64,000 nt of DNA from Oxyruncus cristatus (GCA_013399855.1 VXAY01004345.1:213282-277281); one strand, 5' to 3'; counted from the first letter of the stretch, positions 46,206 to 60,073 are shown. Made by a program: numbers and translations. Notes: generated by a model from the letters alone, not told the origin.

Positions 46206-47994
46206 CCCCACCATCCCTGTGTCCTTGCAGGGGTCTCTGGGCAGCACCCAGCACAGCAGAGCATCCCTGTGACTGCTGGAGTGCCATGGAGATGTCCTTG
46301 CTGCCAGGGGTGGATAAAGGGATGGCTTGCAGGCACAGAGCTTGGGGGTGGGATGGGTGGCCAGCACAGCCGCCCAGCACGTCCCCCAGAAGCTGACAAG
46401 AAATCTCAAAATGCCTGTAAAATCTCCCTCTCTTCCTGAAAAGGGCTGGGCCGGAATATCCCACTTCAAAAAAGGGACCTAACAAAGGGTTCATTGTTTG
46501 GAAGGTCCAGTTTCATCGAGTACCTTCTCGCTGCCCGGTTTCTGTGAGTTTGATTTATGTGCCATTTGCTGCAAAGTCTCTTTGCTTGTGACACAAGAAG
46601 GTTTGTGTGACTGTCTCACTGCTGTGCCCGTGTTACTGGGCTTTGCTCTGGGACAGGGGGGAGCTGTAACTTTTAAACGTGCTCCTGAGCTGTCCTGCAG
46701 CTTTGGGATTTAGCAACAGGAATCCGGTGCTGTGTTACAAACCTGAAACACAATGTACTTTGTTTGCTTTGCTAGAAAGGTGCCTGCAGAGGAGAGGTCC
46801 AGCTGCAGCCAGTACCAGCAGAGCTTTCCACTACTCTTTGTTCTTCACAGCCATGTGCCTCCACCAAGAGAGGCTACACAGGCTGACTTTTGTCTGGGTG
46901 ATGAATCATACCTCCTCATTCCTGCATGATATCACCCAGCCTGCAGCAGCCTGGGAGTAGGCTGGTCTGAGGTTTCCTTGCTTGTGTTAGAAAATCCACT
47001 CAGCCAAACAGCGAAATTCGTCTCACAGAGAGCTGGAGGACTGGTTGCTGTCCCACTTCTCCTGCTCTCACTGTTTGGTGACAAAGAGGATTCCCTAAAG
47101 GACCGAGTTAAAGATGTGCACAAACACGGTGCGTCAGCATCGGCATCTCCCTCCTCTTAGGAGGGAAGAGAAAAAATCCTTTCTGTGAAAGACACGAAGT
47201 TTGCTGGAAAATAGGAAGAATAAAAGCAGAAAAAAGAAAGAAGAAGAGAAAACAGAAAAGAAAAAATGAAACCTGCAGTTCTGTGGAGTCAAACATTTCC
47301 CACTGGCGTTCAGTGGGGGTCCATTCCCCGGGTGGGCTCTGAGCTGCACCACGCTGTGAGGGGCAGCTCTGCTGGGCAGCAAAGCATCAGGGGCTCAAAG
47401 TAATTCGCTGGCAGAGGCAATAGATGATCAAAACACAGGAATGCCCTCTATTAAAGTATTCATTTCAAAAGCAGATTGGAAACTGCTGGCTCCGAGGCAC
47501 TTTCTCTTCAAGGCTTTTTGAATGCTCAGCCCAGATCACCCCTCATGGAACTCACACATCATCAAAAACTTAACCCAAGTAAAACACAATTAGCCAAGTT
47601 GGTAAAAACTGGTAGGTGTGCTTATTCCAAATGAGGCTATATTCCAAAATGAATTATACTGAGTGAAGTGGGGGCAGTTTTACTCTGAATAAAACTGTCT
47701 GCAGTTGAATTGCTACTGATGGAAAGCGTCCACATGCAGAGCAGCCCTCAGGTTTCAGAAGTGTGTCAGGAATTAATGTTGCACCCCTCTGTCATAGATG
47801 TTTTTCCCCAGGATGCAGGGAATGAGAACATTATCTAAAGAGCTCCTCAGTTCGCAGGTGCCTCGTTCTCTCAGCTGCTCACGCACATTTTCACATTACA
47901 GCCAACACAACTCTGCAGCCTGCAAAGGACCCACTCAGCTCTCACTTCAGCCATCCAGAGTGGGCTTGTACATTTCTGGGTTTGTCTTTGAATG
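46206..47994. other. Intergenic, upstream of PDLIM4; includes a purine-rich tract at 47210-47275
   Basis: No gene is recognised. The first part may be further decayed CR1. At 47210-47275 the plus strand is almost pure A/G, mainly runs of GAA and AAAA, a low-complexity tract. Confidence 0.6.
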
Positions 47995-48093
47995 ACAGAA
48001 TCACAGAATGGCTTGGCTTGGGAGGGACCTCAAAGATCAAGCCATTCCAACTGCCTGCCCTGGCCAGGGACATCCTCCACTAGACCAGGTTGC
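47995..48093 (-). mobile_element. CR1 LINE 3' fragment (antisense)
   Basis: ACAGAATCACAGAATGGCTT, then GGGAGGGACCTCAAAGATCA and GACATCCTCCACTAGACCAG, ending at GGTTGCTC. About 100 bases of reversed tail. Confidence 0.9.
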
Positions 48094-48787
48094 TCAGTCA
48101 GAATTTTTAAATTCTGTTAAGTCATTTCCAAAAGCTAATTGGATTTCTACTTCTGGCTGAGAAATCAATAGGACCAAAGGCAGATGGGCTGAACTTTGCT
48201 GTGGGAGCTCAAATCAAGGATCACCAACATGCTCATTCTTCACCTGAGTGCTGAAACCCTACAGCGAGCTCTAACAGAGACCACACATTATTCAAAGAGA
48301 GGTCAAACGTGTTCATGAATTCAATCTCATCACTCCATTCACTTTATCTTTCCCCTCCCTGATATTTTCCTTGATGTTTGTTTCCAGTATTTTTCCACCC
48401 CAAAGCCTTATCACCCCTTTGTTTCTTTTTGCAATATTCCATTCTGGCTCTCTTTGCCAGCGGTGACACTCTCAGTTTCCTTCCTCTGTTATCACAGACC
48501 GACTGGGTAAACTAGAGATATTCAGCTTTGTGTCCCATTTTGAGTGAGCATTCAGGTTTTCCGTCTGCCCCCCTCCCAATGTCTAGCAGAGGTCTGTGCT
48601 TGTCCGGGAGTCCTGATAATGACCCTCCAATGCTGGTTTTGATCATCTGTCCATATGAGAGCGTTTTAAAGCACCATTGTGGCTTGATAGTTCTTCTCCA
48701 GGTCAGGAGATTTTCTTGCTCTACAAATTGCCTTCTTCTGAATATGAATGTTTCTGCTTAGAGCCATTTCAGGAGGCTGAAGTCATC

Positions 48788-48931
48788 TGTCCCTGGAAGT
48801 GCCCAAGGCCAGGTTGGACAGGGCTTGGAGCAACCTGGGCTGGTGGAAGGTGTCCCTGCCCATGGTAGGGAGTGGGACTGGATGTTCTTTAAGGTCCCTT
48901 CCAACCCAAACCATGCTGAGGTTCTATGATT
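48788..48931 (+). mobile_element. CR1 LINE 3' fragment (sense)
   Basis: TCTGTCCCTGGAAGTGCCCA, then GGCCAGGTTGGACAGGGCTT, GGTGGAAGGTGTCCCTGCCC, and the terminus GGTCCCTTCCAACCCAAACC followed by GGTTCTATGAT. It is an inverted partner of the copy at 47995-48093. Confidence 0.92.
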
Positions 48932-49824
48932 TAAAGGTAGCTTTAAGCATCAGTCCAGCTGTTAACCTGTGTCTCGGCCTTCCCAACAGCCAGACTCCTG
49001 TTAAAACTGTGTGTCAGATCCAGTGGCTCATGGTTTGTGTTTGAAAATCATTTGTTGTGAATGCTCATTTGCAGGTTCTGGTGCTGGTTGCTCCTCATCA
49101 TATTTGTGGTTGCAAACAGTCCCTGAAAGTGATGCTGATCACATGAATTCAAAATCCTTGTGCAGCTAAAGACTCCGAGCAATGTTTCATGGCATCAATG
49201 CAGTTTGTCCTCTCAGAGCACAAACTCTTTTCCTTTCTTACACTAATCAGTAACCCTTGACTTTTTCATGTTCATTTCCATTCCCATTGTCCTTTCTGGT
49301 GCCTTCCTATCCTGATGGGATTCACATGCAACAGATTCTTAACAGTTCTTGTTTGTACCTTTACTTAATAGTTAAAAGGTAAAAAATATCAAAAAACCCA
49401 ACATCCTGTGAAAACAGTTAAATTTGAAGCTCATTATTTGGATTAAGTCCAAGCAAATCTCAACCCTATGGCAGCTTTAGCTGCAGGTTTCCAAAGGATT
49501 ACTTAATTTATAAGCTTTGCAGGATCTCTCAGATCTGAGTTATTATTTTGGCTTTTGAAAGTTCCTTGGCGGATGCCCAAGTGTTGGGAACTGTCACTCT
49601 GAATTCTGTTTAATTCATTTGTTTGTCTAAATCATTTCTAAGAAGTTTATCTCATAGATCTAAGCATCCCACAGAGAAAAATCCAGCTGTGATAGAAATT
49701 ATTAGGATAATGAAAGAAATCTTGTTGGTCCAGTAGAATTTCTTCTTGGTAATCACCTTCAGATGGAGCAGCCAGCTGCCTCCCAAGGCTTTGGAGCTTT
49801 AAGGGATTGCAAAGGAGAAAAACT
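48932..49824. other. Intergenic, no recognised feature
   Basis: AT-rich unique sequence between two CR1 fragments. No coding, RNA or repeat signature is seen. Confidence 0.6.
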
Positions 49825-50062
49825 GAAAGAAAGTAGGTTCAGATTAGATATTAGGAAGAAATTCTTTACTATAAGGGTGGGGAGGTCCTGGCACAGGGTG
49901 CCCAGAGAAGAAGTGGCTGCCCCATCCCTGGAAGTGTCCAAGACCAGGTTGGACGGGGCTTGGAGCAACCTGGGACAGTGGAAGGTGTCCCTGCCCATGG
50001 CAGGGGTGGAATGAGATGGGCTTTGAGGTCCCTTTCAACCCATAATGTTCTGTGAGTCTATG
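49825..50062 (+). mobile_element. CR1 LINE 3' fragment (sense)
   Basis: AGTAGGTTCAGATTAGATAT, then GGAAGAAATTCTTTACTATA, GGGTGGGGAGGTCCTGGCAC, GGTTGGACGGGGCTTGGAGC, ending TTCTGTGAGTCTATGAA. Confidence 0.93.
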
Positions 50063-53000
50063 AAAACTGGGTGCAAGAAGCTGCACTGTGCATGGTCAGA
50101 TCCACCTCTGATTCCCTTGAATGCTGTGCAGCAGGAGCAGATTCACAGAGAGGACAAAGGCAAATCCTCTGCCTTTGTGGGATGAGCTCAGGGGGTAAAC
50201 CACAGCAGGGCCTGACACAAAATGCAGTTTATTGTTCTGTTCTGGCAAATGTTCACGAGACAGTTTTTACACGTTATTCTGAGTGTTGCTCATCAGGGTA
50301 CCAGTCATCTACCAGAAATTCGTACACTAAGCAGCAAGGATGAGTCTCTACCTCCCAAACACTGCAGACTAAACACAAGATAAGAGCCTGTGGATGGATT
50401 TCCCGAGGGGAACACCGGGAAGCGATGACACAGCGTGGCCGGCTCGCGCCGGAGCTCAGCAGCAGCCTGTCCTTGATAACAGGCAGCTCTGCAGAAGGCT
50501 GTGGACAAGGGCAAGGCTCACGTCAGGGCTCACGGAAAGGTCACAACATGTTCAAAACGTCACAAACAAAACACTTCTAAAAAAAACATATTCCCTTCTT
50601 CCTATCGGTTTTGCTGGAAAATGAGTTGGTTCCATGTTCACCCTGTTCTCAGTTCCACTTTCCATCCCAGGAGTCAGAGCAAACAGATGCTTGTTAGGTC
50701 AGGTCTGACCTTACTCATGGCCTTAATCCCCAGACTGAGACTAACCCGGTGACGAGCCCGGGCAGCACAAAGCAGGCAGGGACTGTCCCTCTGCCCTGCC
50801 GCTCACTGCAGCTGCACCAGAGCAGACCCTGGGCCTTGCCTCTCACCTGTGCAGCTGCAGGCCTGGAATGCACGGACCAGATGCAGGGAGCTGGTCTGTT
50901 TGCTTTGGGAGCACATGACCTGCTCCCCACGGGCTCAGCTGCTGCTGACAACAAGGGCAGGATTAACCCTGGCTCTTGCCCTGCGCGAGCTGTAACCTTT
51001 TCATGGCACTGTGACCGATGAGCGGCAGTTGAGAAAATAAAAAGAAACACTGGCATAATATTGTAAGCAGAAGATGAGATTACAAGCGATCTGCTTTTTC
51101 TGTAAGGCTAATTGTTCCCATTATGGGATTAAACTGATTGATTTCCCGTCAGAAACGGTGCCTGGAAGAACAAAGTCAAAACCTCTGGTCTAGTGTGAGT
51201 CACTTCACTGAGCAGCTAAACACTGAGATTTTTGTTGGTTTTTTCCTTGTGAAACCATGACAGATGGCAGCTGTTGGTCTATTCTGCAAACAAATGTGGC
51301 ACATTTTTAGTGTCGTTACTTCACACAGTAGAGTCCAAGTGATTGTACCTATCCAGCAGAGGAGGTCCCCAGCCTTTCCTGGGGGTTTCAGTGTTTATCA
51401 CCCTCACTCTTGACCCTGTTTGTAGCGATGCTTCCTTTTTTGGGTGTTGTACAGCTCCAGAATGCAGACAACTGGAGAAAATTAAGCTGAATGTTCCCAA
51501 TTTATGCAGGTCAAGGAAAGTTTGCCTTTTATCGTTCAGAGATAAGTATGACAAACTAACCCTTTTTGAAAGGCTGAGTTCCACACAGGCTGGCTCTAAG
51601 ACTCAGTGATCACGAAGGTTTCTGTAGGTGGGTTTCACAGGAGCTTTTCCATTTGTTTTTTGGTTACTCTACAGAAACAAATAGCCTAAGCCTCCCTCTC
51701 ACTACCAGGGCTTACAGGACAGAATGAAGGTGCTTTGATGTCCAAGTCCTGCCATTTCTGGGAGTGAATCTCATGGGCACTGAGACCAAAAGCAGGCAGA
51801 TAACATGCAACTATAATTTTAAAGATTACCCAAACAATTCAAGATTGATCTTTTGAATTACTGTATCTCTGGTCTTAGTTCTCTCTTAATATTCCCAAAG
51901 TTTACACTTGTGCACCCAGATTACACAAATGTAACAGCACAGATTCCAACCCTGATTATGGGCAGTGACTTTAGTGAGTAGGCAAAAAAATCAAAGTAAT
52001 TGCCTATATTTGTATTCTAACACATAAGCAGGAATTCATAAATGCTTGCAGGAATGTAACATATCAACCTCCTTAAACAGCCATATCCTGTTTCTTTTGT
52101 TTCCCTTTCTGCCTTTGCAGTGACTGTTGCTACAACACCATCCATCACTGCTGCTTTCATCTGTCAGGCCCTCCAGCCGCCTGCCCGCTCTCTGTGCCTG
52201 CCCCCTCAGGTCTGAGCTGCCTGGATTTCCCCTGTGTTTCAGGGTGCAGATTCCCCTCCTTTGGAGCTGGAGCCGTGTGGGTGATGAGGTGATCCCTCCT
52301 GTTCCCCTCCCGGACCTGCTGGGCCGGTTGCATGAATAGGCTTCAGTCCAGCGAGATGAGTTTTAACCGGTTTTGTCACAGGGCATTTGTGTTGGGACCT
52401 CAAAGGGTGGTTTAACGGGCATGGTCTAGGCTGAGACTGAGAACAGGGTGGCTGCAGTCAGAGAACAACACACATCCACATTCCTGGGCAGAGAAGTTCA
52501 AGCACATCTTTTCTCTGGTGTTCTTGGCCTCTTGACACAGAATTATGTGGCTGGTCAGCTGCAGGCTCCTGCTGCTGAAGATGCTGCTCTGATCTCTCCA
52601 GAACATGGCCTTAGGATATGTTCTGGAGCATATTCCTTGAAGAAACTGATTGTGCACAAATGGTAGTTTAATTTTCTTTTTCCCCTCATTCCAAGCACGC
52701 AGTTACTGCGATGTGGAAAAGCTGAGCCTGAAATAAACATTTAAAGTATTTTGAAGGATTTGTCATTACTCAGAAAAATAGATTTGGCATTGACTGGAGT
52801 GCAAGGAAGTGGAGAGAATGAAATGGGTTACTCAGAAACTTCACTGGCCAGGCCAAAGTTCTGCCTTCGGCTGCATCTGGGCAACTCATTTAGACTGAGA
52901 GAGCTGTGTCACATGACTGGAGTAGAATTTGCCCTCAGAGTTTAAATAACATGAATGATATTTAAGAACCTGCAGGGCTGTCAGGTGATATTGTACAAAA

Positions 53001-54548
53001 CCTTATAGAACAGCACTGAAAACTTCAATCCAAGATTCAGTGATGTCAGTGGAAAAGCTCCCACCAGTGATGGTGGGCATGTCGATTCAATGAGCAGCTT
53101 GACCACTATGCCAAGTGTCCAGTGGGCATTAAGATAACCAGGGATTCCACCTAAAAAGGGTCAGGTCTCACTGTTTCTTCTTTAACACGTGCAGCCTGTT
53201 ACATTCTTCAGCTTTTTCTGCCTTTTTTAGTAAAGAGTATAACCCGACTGTGGAATAAAATGTCTTATGTCTGAAAAAATAGTAAAAAACACTTAAAATC
53301 CAAGGAGCATGGAAAGCAAATATTATTAACATTGAAGTATTTGTCTGCTTCAAGCACAGTATTATGATAATGAATATATTGTACTTTATTATAAAAAAAA
53401 TAGCTCCCATCTGCTTCTCTATCCAAGGCATTTAAGGGCCTTCTGCAAACATTGTCTCCAAATTTGTCCTTGCACACAAGATAAATGATGTTTCACAAAT
53501 AAGTGAGACTGTGGCATCAAGTGGGTAAATAAACAATTCCAAGACAGGCATGCTAGAAATTGTACCCAATCTTCTAATGCACTCTTCTGTGGTTTAAGTA
53601 AAAGATGGATGTGCCTGAAAAACCCATGAGGGACTGAGGGTCCTCTTCTGTCCCATCAATGGTCCTGAAGTCCATCTGGATGCACCACCAGTTATCAGGA
53701 GAAGTTAATGGTATTCCACCCAAGATATTTCACCTATCAAAGATACACAGAAAATAACACTTGGTTGCCAAAGACTATGATATTTTATGAATGTTTAGGC
53801 ATGCAAGGTGAGGTGTCACGAGATCAAACGGGCAGGAAGGATGAATCGTTCAGCCTTTTCAATTCCTTCATGTCTCTTTGAAGATTTAATGTGGGGTTTT
53901 TGGTTGGCTTTAAATCTTCACAGTACTCCAGAGCTCATTATTTTTTCTCCACAGCCCCAAGGTTGATCTGTGGATGGTTCTGCTGGGCCTGGCCAGTGGG
54001 TGCCCATCCCCGTGCCATGGCCTCAGCCTGCCTTTTCCTGGGAAAACCTCACCAGGCCCAAGTTCCATTGTTTTCTTTACTTCACCACAAGAACCATTCA
54101 CTGCTTCGTTCAATATCTTTGTTTCAGCACTACTTTTAAAATCATTAGTGTGGCTGCTGAGGGAGAGAGAAAACAAATACTTGGCCCAGGTGGATATTTA
54201 CTTTTCTGTTTTCATGGATGTGGAGTCAGTTGTGCCTGTTTGGAATGTCTCAGGAGAAGCATGAATAGTTTAAACATGTGTTCGAGGAACCTTTTAGTTT
54301 ATGGATCCCCAGGTATTTTTCCAAGTTGTGCTTTTGTAGAATTTCTCAGATAGGTGTGCTATTGTTCTTCTGAAAGAAAAATAATTCGGGACAGAAGGAG
54401 TATTCTAGACCACTCTTTGCAGAGGAGGTGAAGTCGCTGAGTTAGTGCTGGGGGCAGCCCAGCGTGGCTCCAGCCCCTCGCCTGCCTGGCTCCCTGGGAA
54501 GGCACAGGCCGGCCAACTGCAGCCACATGGGTCATCCCTCCAGGACAG
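50063..54548. other. Intergenic, no recognised gene
   Basis: 4.5 kb of unique sequence. A small CpG-rich patch lies at 50396-50460 but is too short to be called an island. Frames up to about 127 codons occur without splice borders or protein character. Confidence 0.6.
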
Positions 54549-54783
54549 GGTCAGGTTAGATTAGGCATAAGGAAGAAACTCTTCCCTGTGAGGGTGGGGA
54601 GGCCCTGGCAGAGGTTGTCCAGAGAGGCTGTGGCTGCCCCATCCCTGGAAGTGTCCAAGGCCAGGTTGGACGGGGCTTGGAGCAACCTGGGCTGGTGGAA
54701 GCTGTCCCTGCCCGTGGCAGAGGGGTTGGACTAGATGGCCTTTAAGGTCTCTTCCAACCCAAACCATTCCGTGATTCTATGAA
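54549..54783 (+). mobile_element. CR1 LINE 3' fragment (sense)
   Basis: GTCAGGTTAGATTAGGCATA, then AAACTCTTCCCTGTGAGGGT, the CCATCCCTGGAAGTGTCCAA and GGTTGGACGGGGCTTGGAGC blocks, and the terminus AACCATTCCGTGATTCTATG. It is nearly intact over 235 bases, so relatively young. Confidence 0.94.
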
Positions 54784-55905
54784 GGGGAGCTGTATAATGC
54801 TCTTGACATGCCACAGAAACCTCGAGCATCTCAGTGGTTCCTAAACTGAAGCTGGGATGGAGCAGGCACGTAGCTGAGTTAACAGCAGAGAGGTTCCTCT
54901 GCATCCTGCAGTCACTGAGCATCAACTGCTGATGACTCATTTGGAAATGATTTGTTGGCAGCTTGTCCCCAGCCAGCACTCATCCTCCATCCCACTGCTC
55001 CCACAGCCCCCCTGGCTGCACACGCTGTTTCCGTGATGTCGGGCAGGGATGAAATCCAGCTGACAACAACAGATACCAGGGGAAAAAGTCCCTACAAGTT
55101 TCTGATTCTGGGAGGGATTGGACAACAGAAACAGTGGAAGTCCCTTTGCTGAACTTGGCAAAAAATGTTTGGACAGTGCTGTTCAGGAAAATATTCTTCA
55201 CTGAATGAGCGATGCAGCTTATTAGGTTTTTTCTCTGCTTTTTGACTATGAAGACAGAAATAATGAGTAAGAGGCCCTTGCGGCCAGTGTCCAACTCAAC
55301 AGTTACAACATGCTGAGGGAAGCATGCTTTTTCTTTCCCTTTGGACAACCAAAGGTGGTATTTTTAGTCCTGACAGTTTTCTGCTCTGTGATGATGTAAG
55401 GTTCCTGTTAGCTCATCAGATTGGGTTGCCCACTGTAAAAAGCTAAAAAGAGACAAAATTGCACACCCCATCATGTCTGAGCCTGGGCCTGAAGCAGGAG
55501 GAGTCTTTTGGCTGCTGAATCAATCACAGCCAAGCGGAGGAGCAGGCAGGACACAGAACCCAAACAAACCACAGAGCTGGATTCTGGTTTGAACTGAGCT
55601 CCTGTTAATTTATCTCCATTTATGGAGTTATTTGATGTTAGAATATTAAGCTACTTTATGGCTGCTTAATTTGAGAGGAAATATGTGATGACCTAAACAA
55701 ATACCAAAATCCACAAATTATAGCCAGGTGGCAAATTTATTGTTCGTGTTTTTAGAAGCCTTTTTTATATAATCCTCCTCCGCTTGGAGAAGACAGCAAG
55801 GCTGGATCCCTGGCTGGTGCCAGCCAGGGGAGCTGTGTCCAGTGTACTCATCTCTGCTCTTTGTGCCAACTAACAGTTTGCCTCCCGTATTTTCATGTTC
55901 TAATG
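54784..55905. other. Intergenic, no recognised feature
   Basis: Unique sequence between CR1 fragments. Nothing supportable is seen. Confidence 0.6.
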
Positions 55906-56039
55906 TTCAAGACCAGGCTGGAGAGGCCTTGGAGCAGCCTGATCTAGTAGAAGGTGTCACTGCTCATGGCAGTGGGTTGGAATGATATGAGCTCTTAAGT
56001 TCCTTCCCACCCAAACCGCTCCATGACTCTATGATTCTC
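55906..56039 (+). mobile_element. CR1 LINE 3' fragment (sense), older
   Basis: GTTCAAGACCAGGCTGGAGA, then GCAGCCTGATCTAGTAGAAG, ending CCATGACTCTATGATTCT. It has more mismatches to the other copies than its neighbours do. Confidence 0.88.
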
Positions 56040-57582
56040 TGTAGCTGGAGATCTCCACTTCTCCCAGTTCCCACTCCCAGTGTTGTGTAACTCCACTCTA
56101 AAGCGTTATCAGGAGGTTTTTTTCTGTCTCCTGTTTTTTCCTCTCATAGGCAGTCAAATCACATTCACCTAAAGCTTTCTATGCAAGAAATTAAAGTAAT
56201 TTCCTTTGAACATTCAAGTGAGGCTTGCTGGTTTGTAAAGAAATCTGGTTCTCTTCCATCACCCTTCCGAGGCACTTCCTCCACATTCCTGGCTCGCATG
56301 TCAGTAGGAAATGCAGGTGCCTCAACCTTTGGCTGCTGGCACCCGTCACCGTGGGAGAACACAAGTGTGAAGCTGTGTGCCTTCCCAGCATGGAAAGTTT
56401 GCAGCTTCTAATTAGAGATGCTAAGCACTCTTAAAAATATATATTAATGTCTTCCTATAGATGTATAAACCATAGAGGGTCAATTCCTGATGCACTGTGA
56501 GCCAGCATCGCCCTGGGGACATAACAAATGGCTGCTGTGCCCCGTTGCGCATGGGAACACTTCCATGGTGCTTTGCATAAAGCTTGGGGTTTCCTTGTTG
56601 GACATGTGGCCCCTCCTTGGCTGATCCATTCACTGAAAGCAGCAGGACATTTTAGGTGGATGTACACAGGCAGACACGAGTTCCAGGTGGTATGTCCTGC
56701 ACAGATGTCCCCAGATAGTTTTGGGGTGTAGGAAAAACCTTGCTGTCCCTTTGGAGGTGCCTGAGAGGGAAGTTTCTGAGTGAGGCTGGAGCCTAAATGG
56801 GATTTACTATTGCTGAATGCGCTGAGGGGCCCCTAAAGACTTTGTGTATTGGCTCCACTCCAACCCACGTGAGCATTCCCGTCAGCGTGGCTTTCAGAGC
56901 AGGCCAGGAGGAGGAATGGGCTGCTTGCGATATTTCCCAGGCATTTGCTTTATAGTCACTGAAGACAAAGTGTATTTGGTTTCTAATGAAACAGGGATGT
57001 TTCTCAGCACAATGAAGTTCTAGCCCTTGTTTTGCTTTTTGTAGCCCAGCATTACGTGACATATAAAACCACCCCATTTGTTTTCCATTGCCTGGGAGTA
57101 AATTTCCCAGGAAGACCACCACTGAGCAGATCCTATCACGGAGGCCAGCCCTGCTCCCACATTCCTGCCTCCCTGTCTCCCTGGACCCCCAGCCCTGGCT
57201 TACCTTGCTGCAGAGCATTAGTAGCGGGGTGATGCTGGGTGCATTCACAGCGTGGCCACCCCGTGCAGGCAAAGCACACACTTCCTGACATGGTGTATCC
57301 CATAGCCCCAGCTCTGTCAGGAATGTGTCACTCTTATGCCACAGCACGAGTCTAGTGCTAGTTTCTGTGGTGAGTGCATTTCTGGGTGAGTGCAATGCAT
57401 TTGCTTTGTTCAGGATGGTGTTTTGTCTCCTCCAGAAGCAGAACACACCTACATCATAAACCATGACCATAAGAAATAATAAATCATATGGTGAATAAAA
57501 TCCTGGGGTGGATATGAGTGGAGTACTATGGTTTGGTCCTTTTAGGGTAAGCAGGTGTTTTTGTGGCAATAGTTTCTGTTTC
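56040..57582. other. Intergenic; contains the longest open frame of the window (minus strand, 56793-57569)
   Basis: No known gene is recognised. The 258-codon minus-strand frame begins at a TTG; its first ATG is some 34 codons later. It has no detectable domain and no resemblance I can name, so it is not called as a gene. It is treated under findings. Confidence 0.5.
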
Positions 57583-57851
57583 TGTATCTGAGAGAGCTGG
57601 GGTTGTTCAGCTTGGAGAAGAGAAGGCTCCAGGGAAAGCTCATTGTGGCCTTACAGCACCTAAAGGGTGTTTATTAAAAAGAGGTAGAGTGACTTTTTAC
57701 ACAGGTTGCCCCATCCCTGGAAGTGGCCAAGACCAGGATGGACAAGGCTTGGAGCAACTTGGGATAGTGGGAGGTGTCCCTGCGCTTGGTAGGGGGGTTG
57801 GAACTGGATGAGTTTTAAGGTCCTTCCTCAAACCATTCTGTGATTCAGTGA
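57583..57851 (+). mobile_element. CR1 LINE 3' fragment (sense) with internal deletion
   Basis: Begins GAGAGAGCTGGGGTTGTTCA, then GCTTGGAGAAGAGAAGGCTC, a segment further 5' in CR1 than in most copies here. The part between GAGGTAGAGTGACTTT and GGTTGCCCCATCCCTGGAAG is shortened. It ends CCATTCTGTGATTCAGTGAC. Confidence 0.9.
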
Positions 57852-60073
57852 CTGTCCATCTGTGGCTCTCATGATGGAGCTGTAGCGAGTGTTTTGTGAC
57901 AGGGGCAGCTCTGTGGCCCCTGATGTGCCCCTCTGAGCCAGCTGCAGTCCTGGCCTGTCTTCCTGCCCTCCTGGGGAGTCACTCCAGCCAGCGGAGAGCT
58001 TGTCTCAGGTAGGAACTGCTGTGCCCCCCTCCCTGGTGTCTCCAGGGCTATGGATGGAGACTGGAAATCTTGCTGTGAGATGGAGAGAAGGAAGAACTGT
58101 TTCCCAGGTTGCAAAGCTGAGACGTGCAGAAATGAAGTGAGCTGATAGAGGCCTTTGGGAACAAAAGCATGTTCCCTGCCTTTCAAATTGCAGTCCCATG
58201 TATTCATACAAACCCCTCATCCTGCTCCCTCCCTCCAGCAGCAGCTGTGCCTCAGGGGGCCAGCACCACTCCGGGAGGAGCAGCAGAAGCCAGCCTGGGG
58301 TCATGCCTGGAGAGGATGGAGGCTCCTCTTGGTGCTTGCTGCTCTCCCAGTTGTGGATTTCCAAAACACACAGAGAATCCAGCACGTCAGGATGGATGTT
58401 TTCCACACAAATGCTGCTTGCCAGAGCTTACGGGCTGCACTGGGACTCCATTTCCTTCGGTGTCTGGAAGTCACGTTAGGAGCACCTGCTTCTCTTCATG
58501 GACAATAACTAACACAGTCCTATATTTCTGCTGCATTTAGTGAAGGAATTACTCTCTACAGGACTAAGTACAAAATTCCCGTGTTGTTAAAGATGTGCCA
58601 ACATTTTATTCACAAATCTTTGGTTCCCACTGAAGTGAGTGGAAAAATGGCTTTTAACTTGCTAGGGCTGTGCTGGGGCCCTAAACTGAGTTCATTTCAG
58701 GATAATCCCAAGGAAACCCGTTGTTTTCTAAATATGGAAGAAATCATATATTCCACTTGCTGCGATGCCAAGGAAAAAATATAAAGATTTTTTTTTTTAG
58801 CTTTAGGCTTTTTGCTTTTATGCTCTAGGGCCAGGTGCTCACAAATACACATATACTGGTCTACACTGTTGGTGAAGTGCTACTATTAATAACAACCTGA
58901 CCAGAAAAATGAAGCTGATCCTGTTAAAAAATGTGTTGCACAACTCTCTGTGTCTTGTGCATCTTGCTCTTTATTTACTTATTCCTTGAGCCCAACCTGC
59001 AAATGTTTTCCTTTTTTTTTCTGTGTGACTGTAACCGAGAGGGACGTTACAAATCTCAGGCTGCAGCATTTTGGTAGTCAGAGTCTGTTTTTACAGCAGA
59101 AGACGAGTTAGGGTTACCACTGGGGTTGTTTATATGGAATCCTGTTAATTAATTGCTGAAGATACACTTTGGGTTTACATCCCTTGGTTGTTGTTGGGCT
59201 GTGCTCAGCCTGGCTGAATACGGTTTATTTTCAGCTGCTGCCCTCTCCTTCCCTTCCAGCTGTTCACGTCGCTGTGTCCCAGCATGAAATGCATGGAGGC
59301 GTGTTAGCCAGAACCCCAAATTCCTGTCACCACCTTCACGGTGGTTGCAGCTGTGAGTCCTGGCTCGGGAGAACAACCCCGGGAGGCTGGAGCTGACCTC
59401 GGCTGCTCAAGCCTGAGGAGCAGCATGGGGAGCAGCCCCTCCACTGCCCTTCCCTGCGGCTGGAAGGTGCCCCTGGAATTAGTCACTCCCAGCTCCTGTG
59501 AGCAGCCCACTCAGCCTCTCTGCTTGCTTTAGTCTGGAGAGCACCTCTGCTAATGAAGCTTTGCCAATTTGCCTCAGCTAAGCTGCCGGCCCCACGCGTT
59601 GACTCACTGCTAATTATTTATTTGAGGAAATCAGCAGTGGTTCTTAAATGTGGACTGTTACTGACACAGACAACACAGGAGTCTGGATTCTTGAGTGTAG
59701 CCTTTTCAGACATGGCAGAGAGGACAGACAAGGACCACGGTCAAGGAGAATGTCCTTCTGCATGGAAAACAAGCAGGTTCCTAAAAGGAGCCTGATGGGT
59801 GCACCAAAGGGGACAGGATGGGCTGTCCTCTGGGGAGGGCAGAGGTGCAGGGGGCCCCAGTGAGAGAGCAGGGAACACTTGTCACCAGCCCCCTCCAGGG
59901 TTGCCACCCTTGTCTGAATGGAGTTTGATTGCTGGCTCTGCTGCAACCAGCTCCACACAGCCAGGCTGCTCCGTGCTGTGCCGAGAGCAGGGTGGTGGTG
60001 CAGGAGCTGGGAACAGCCCCTGGCCTTGCCTGCTCCTCCCTCATCCTGTGGGACACGGGGCCTCCTCCTCACA
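57852..60073. other. Intergenic, no recognised gene
   Basis: Unique sequence. It contains a run of ten T at 58789-58798. Frames up to about 133 codons carry no protein-like features. Confidence 0.6.
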
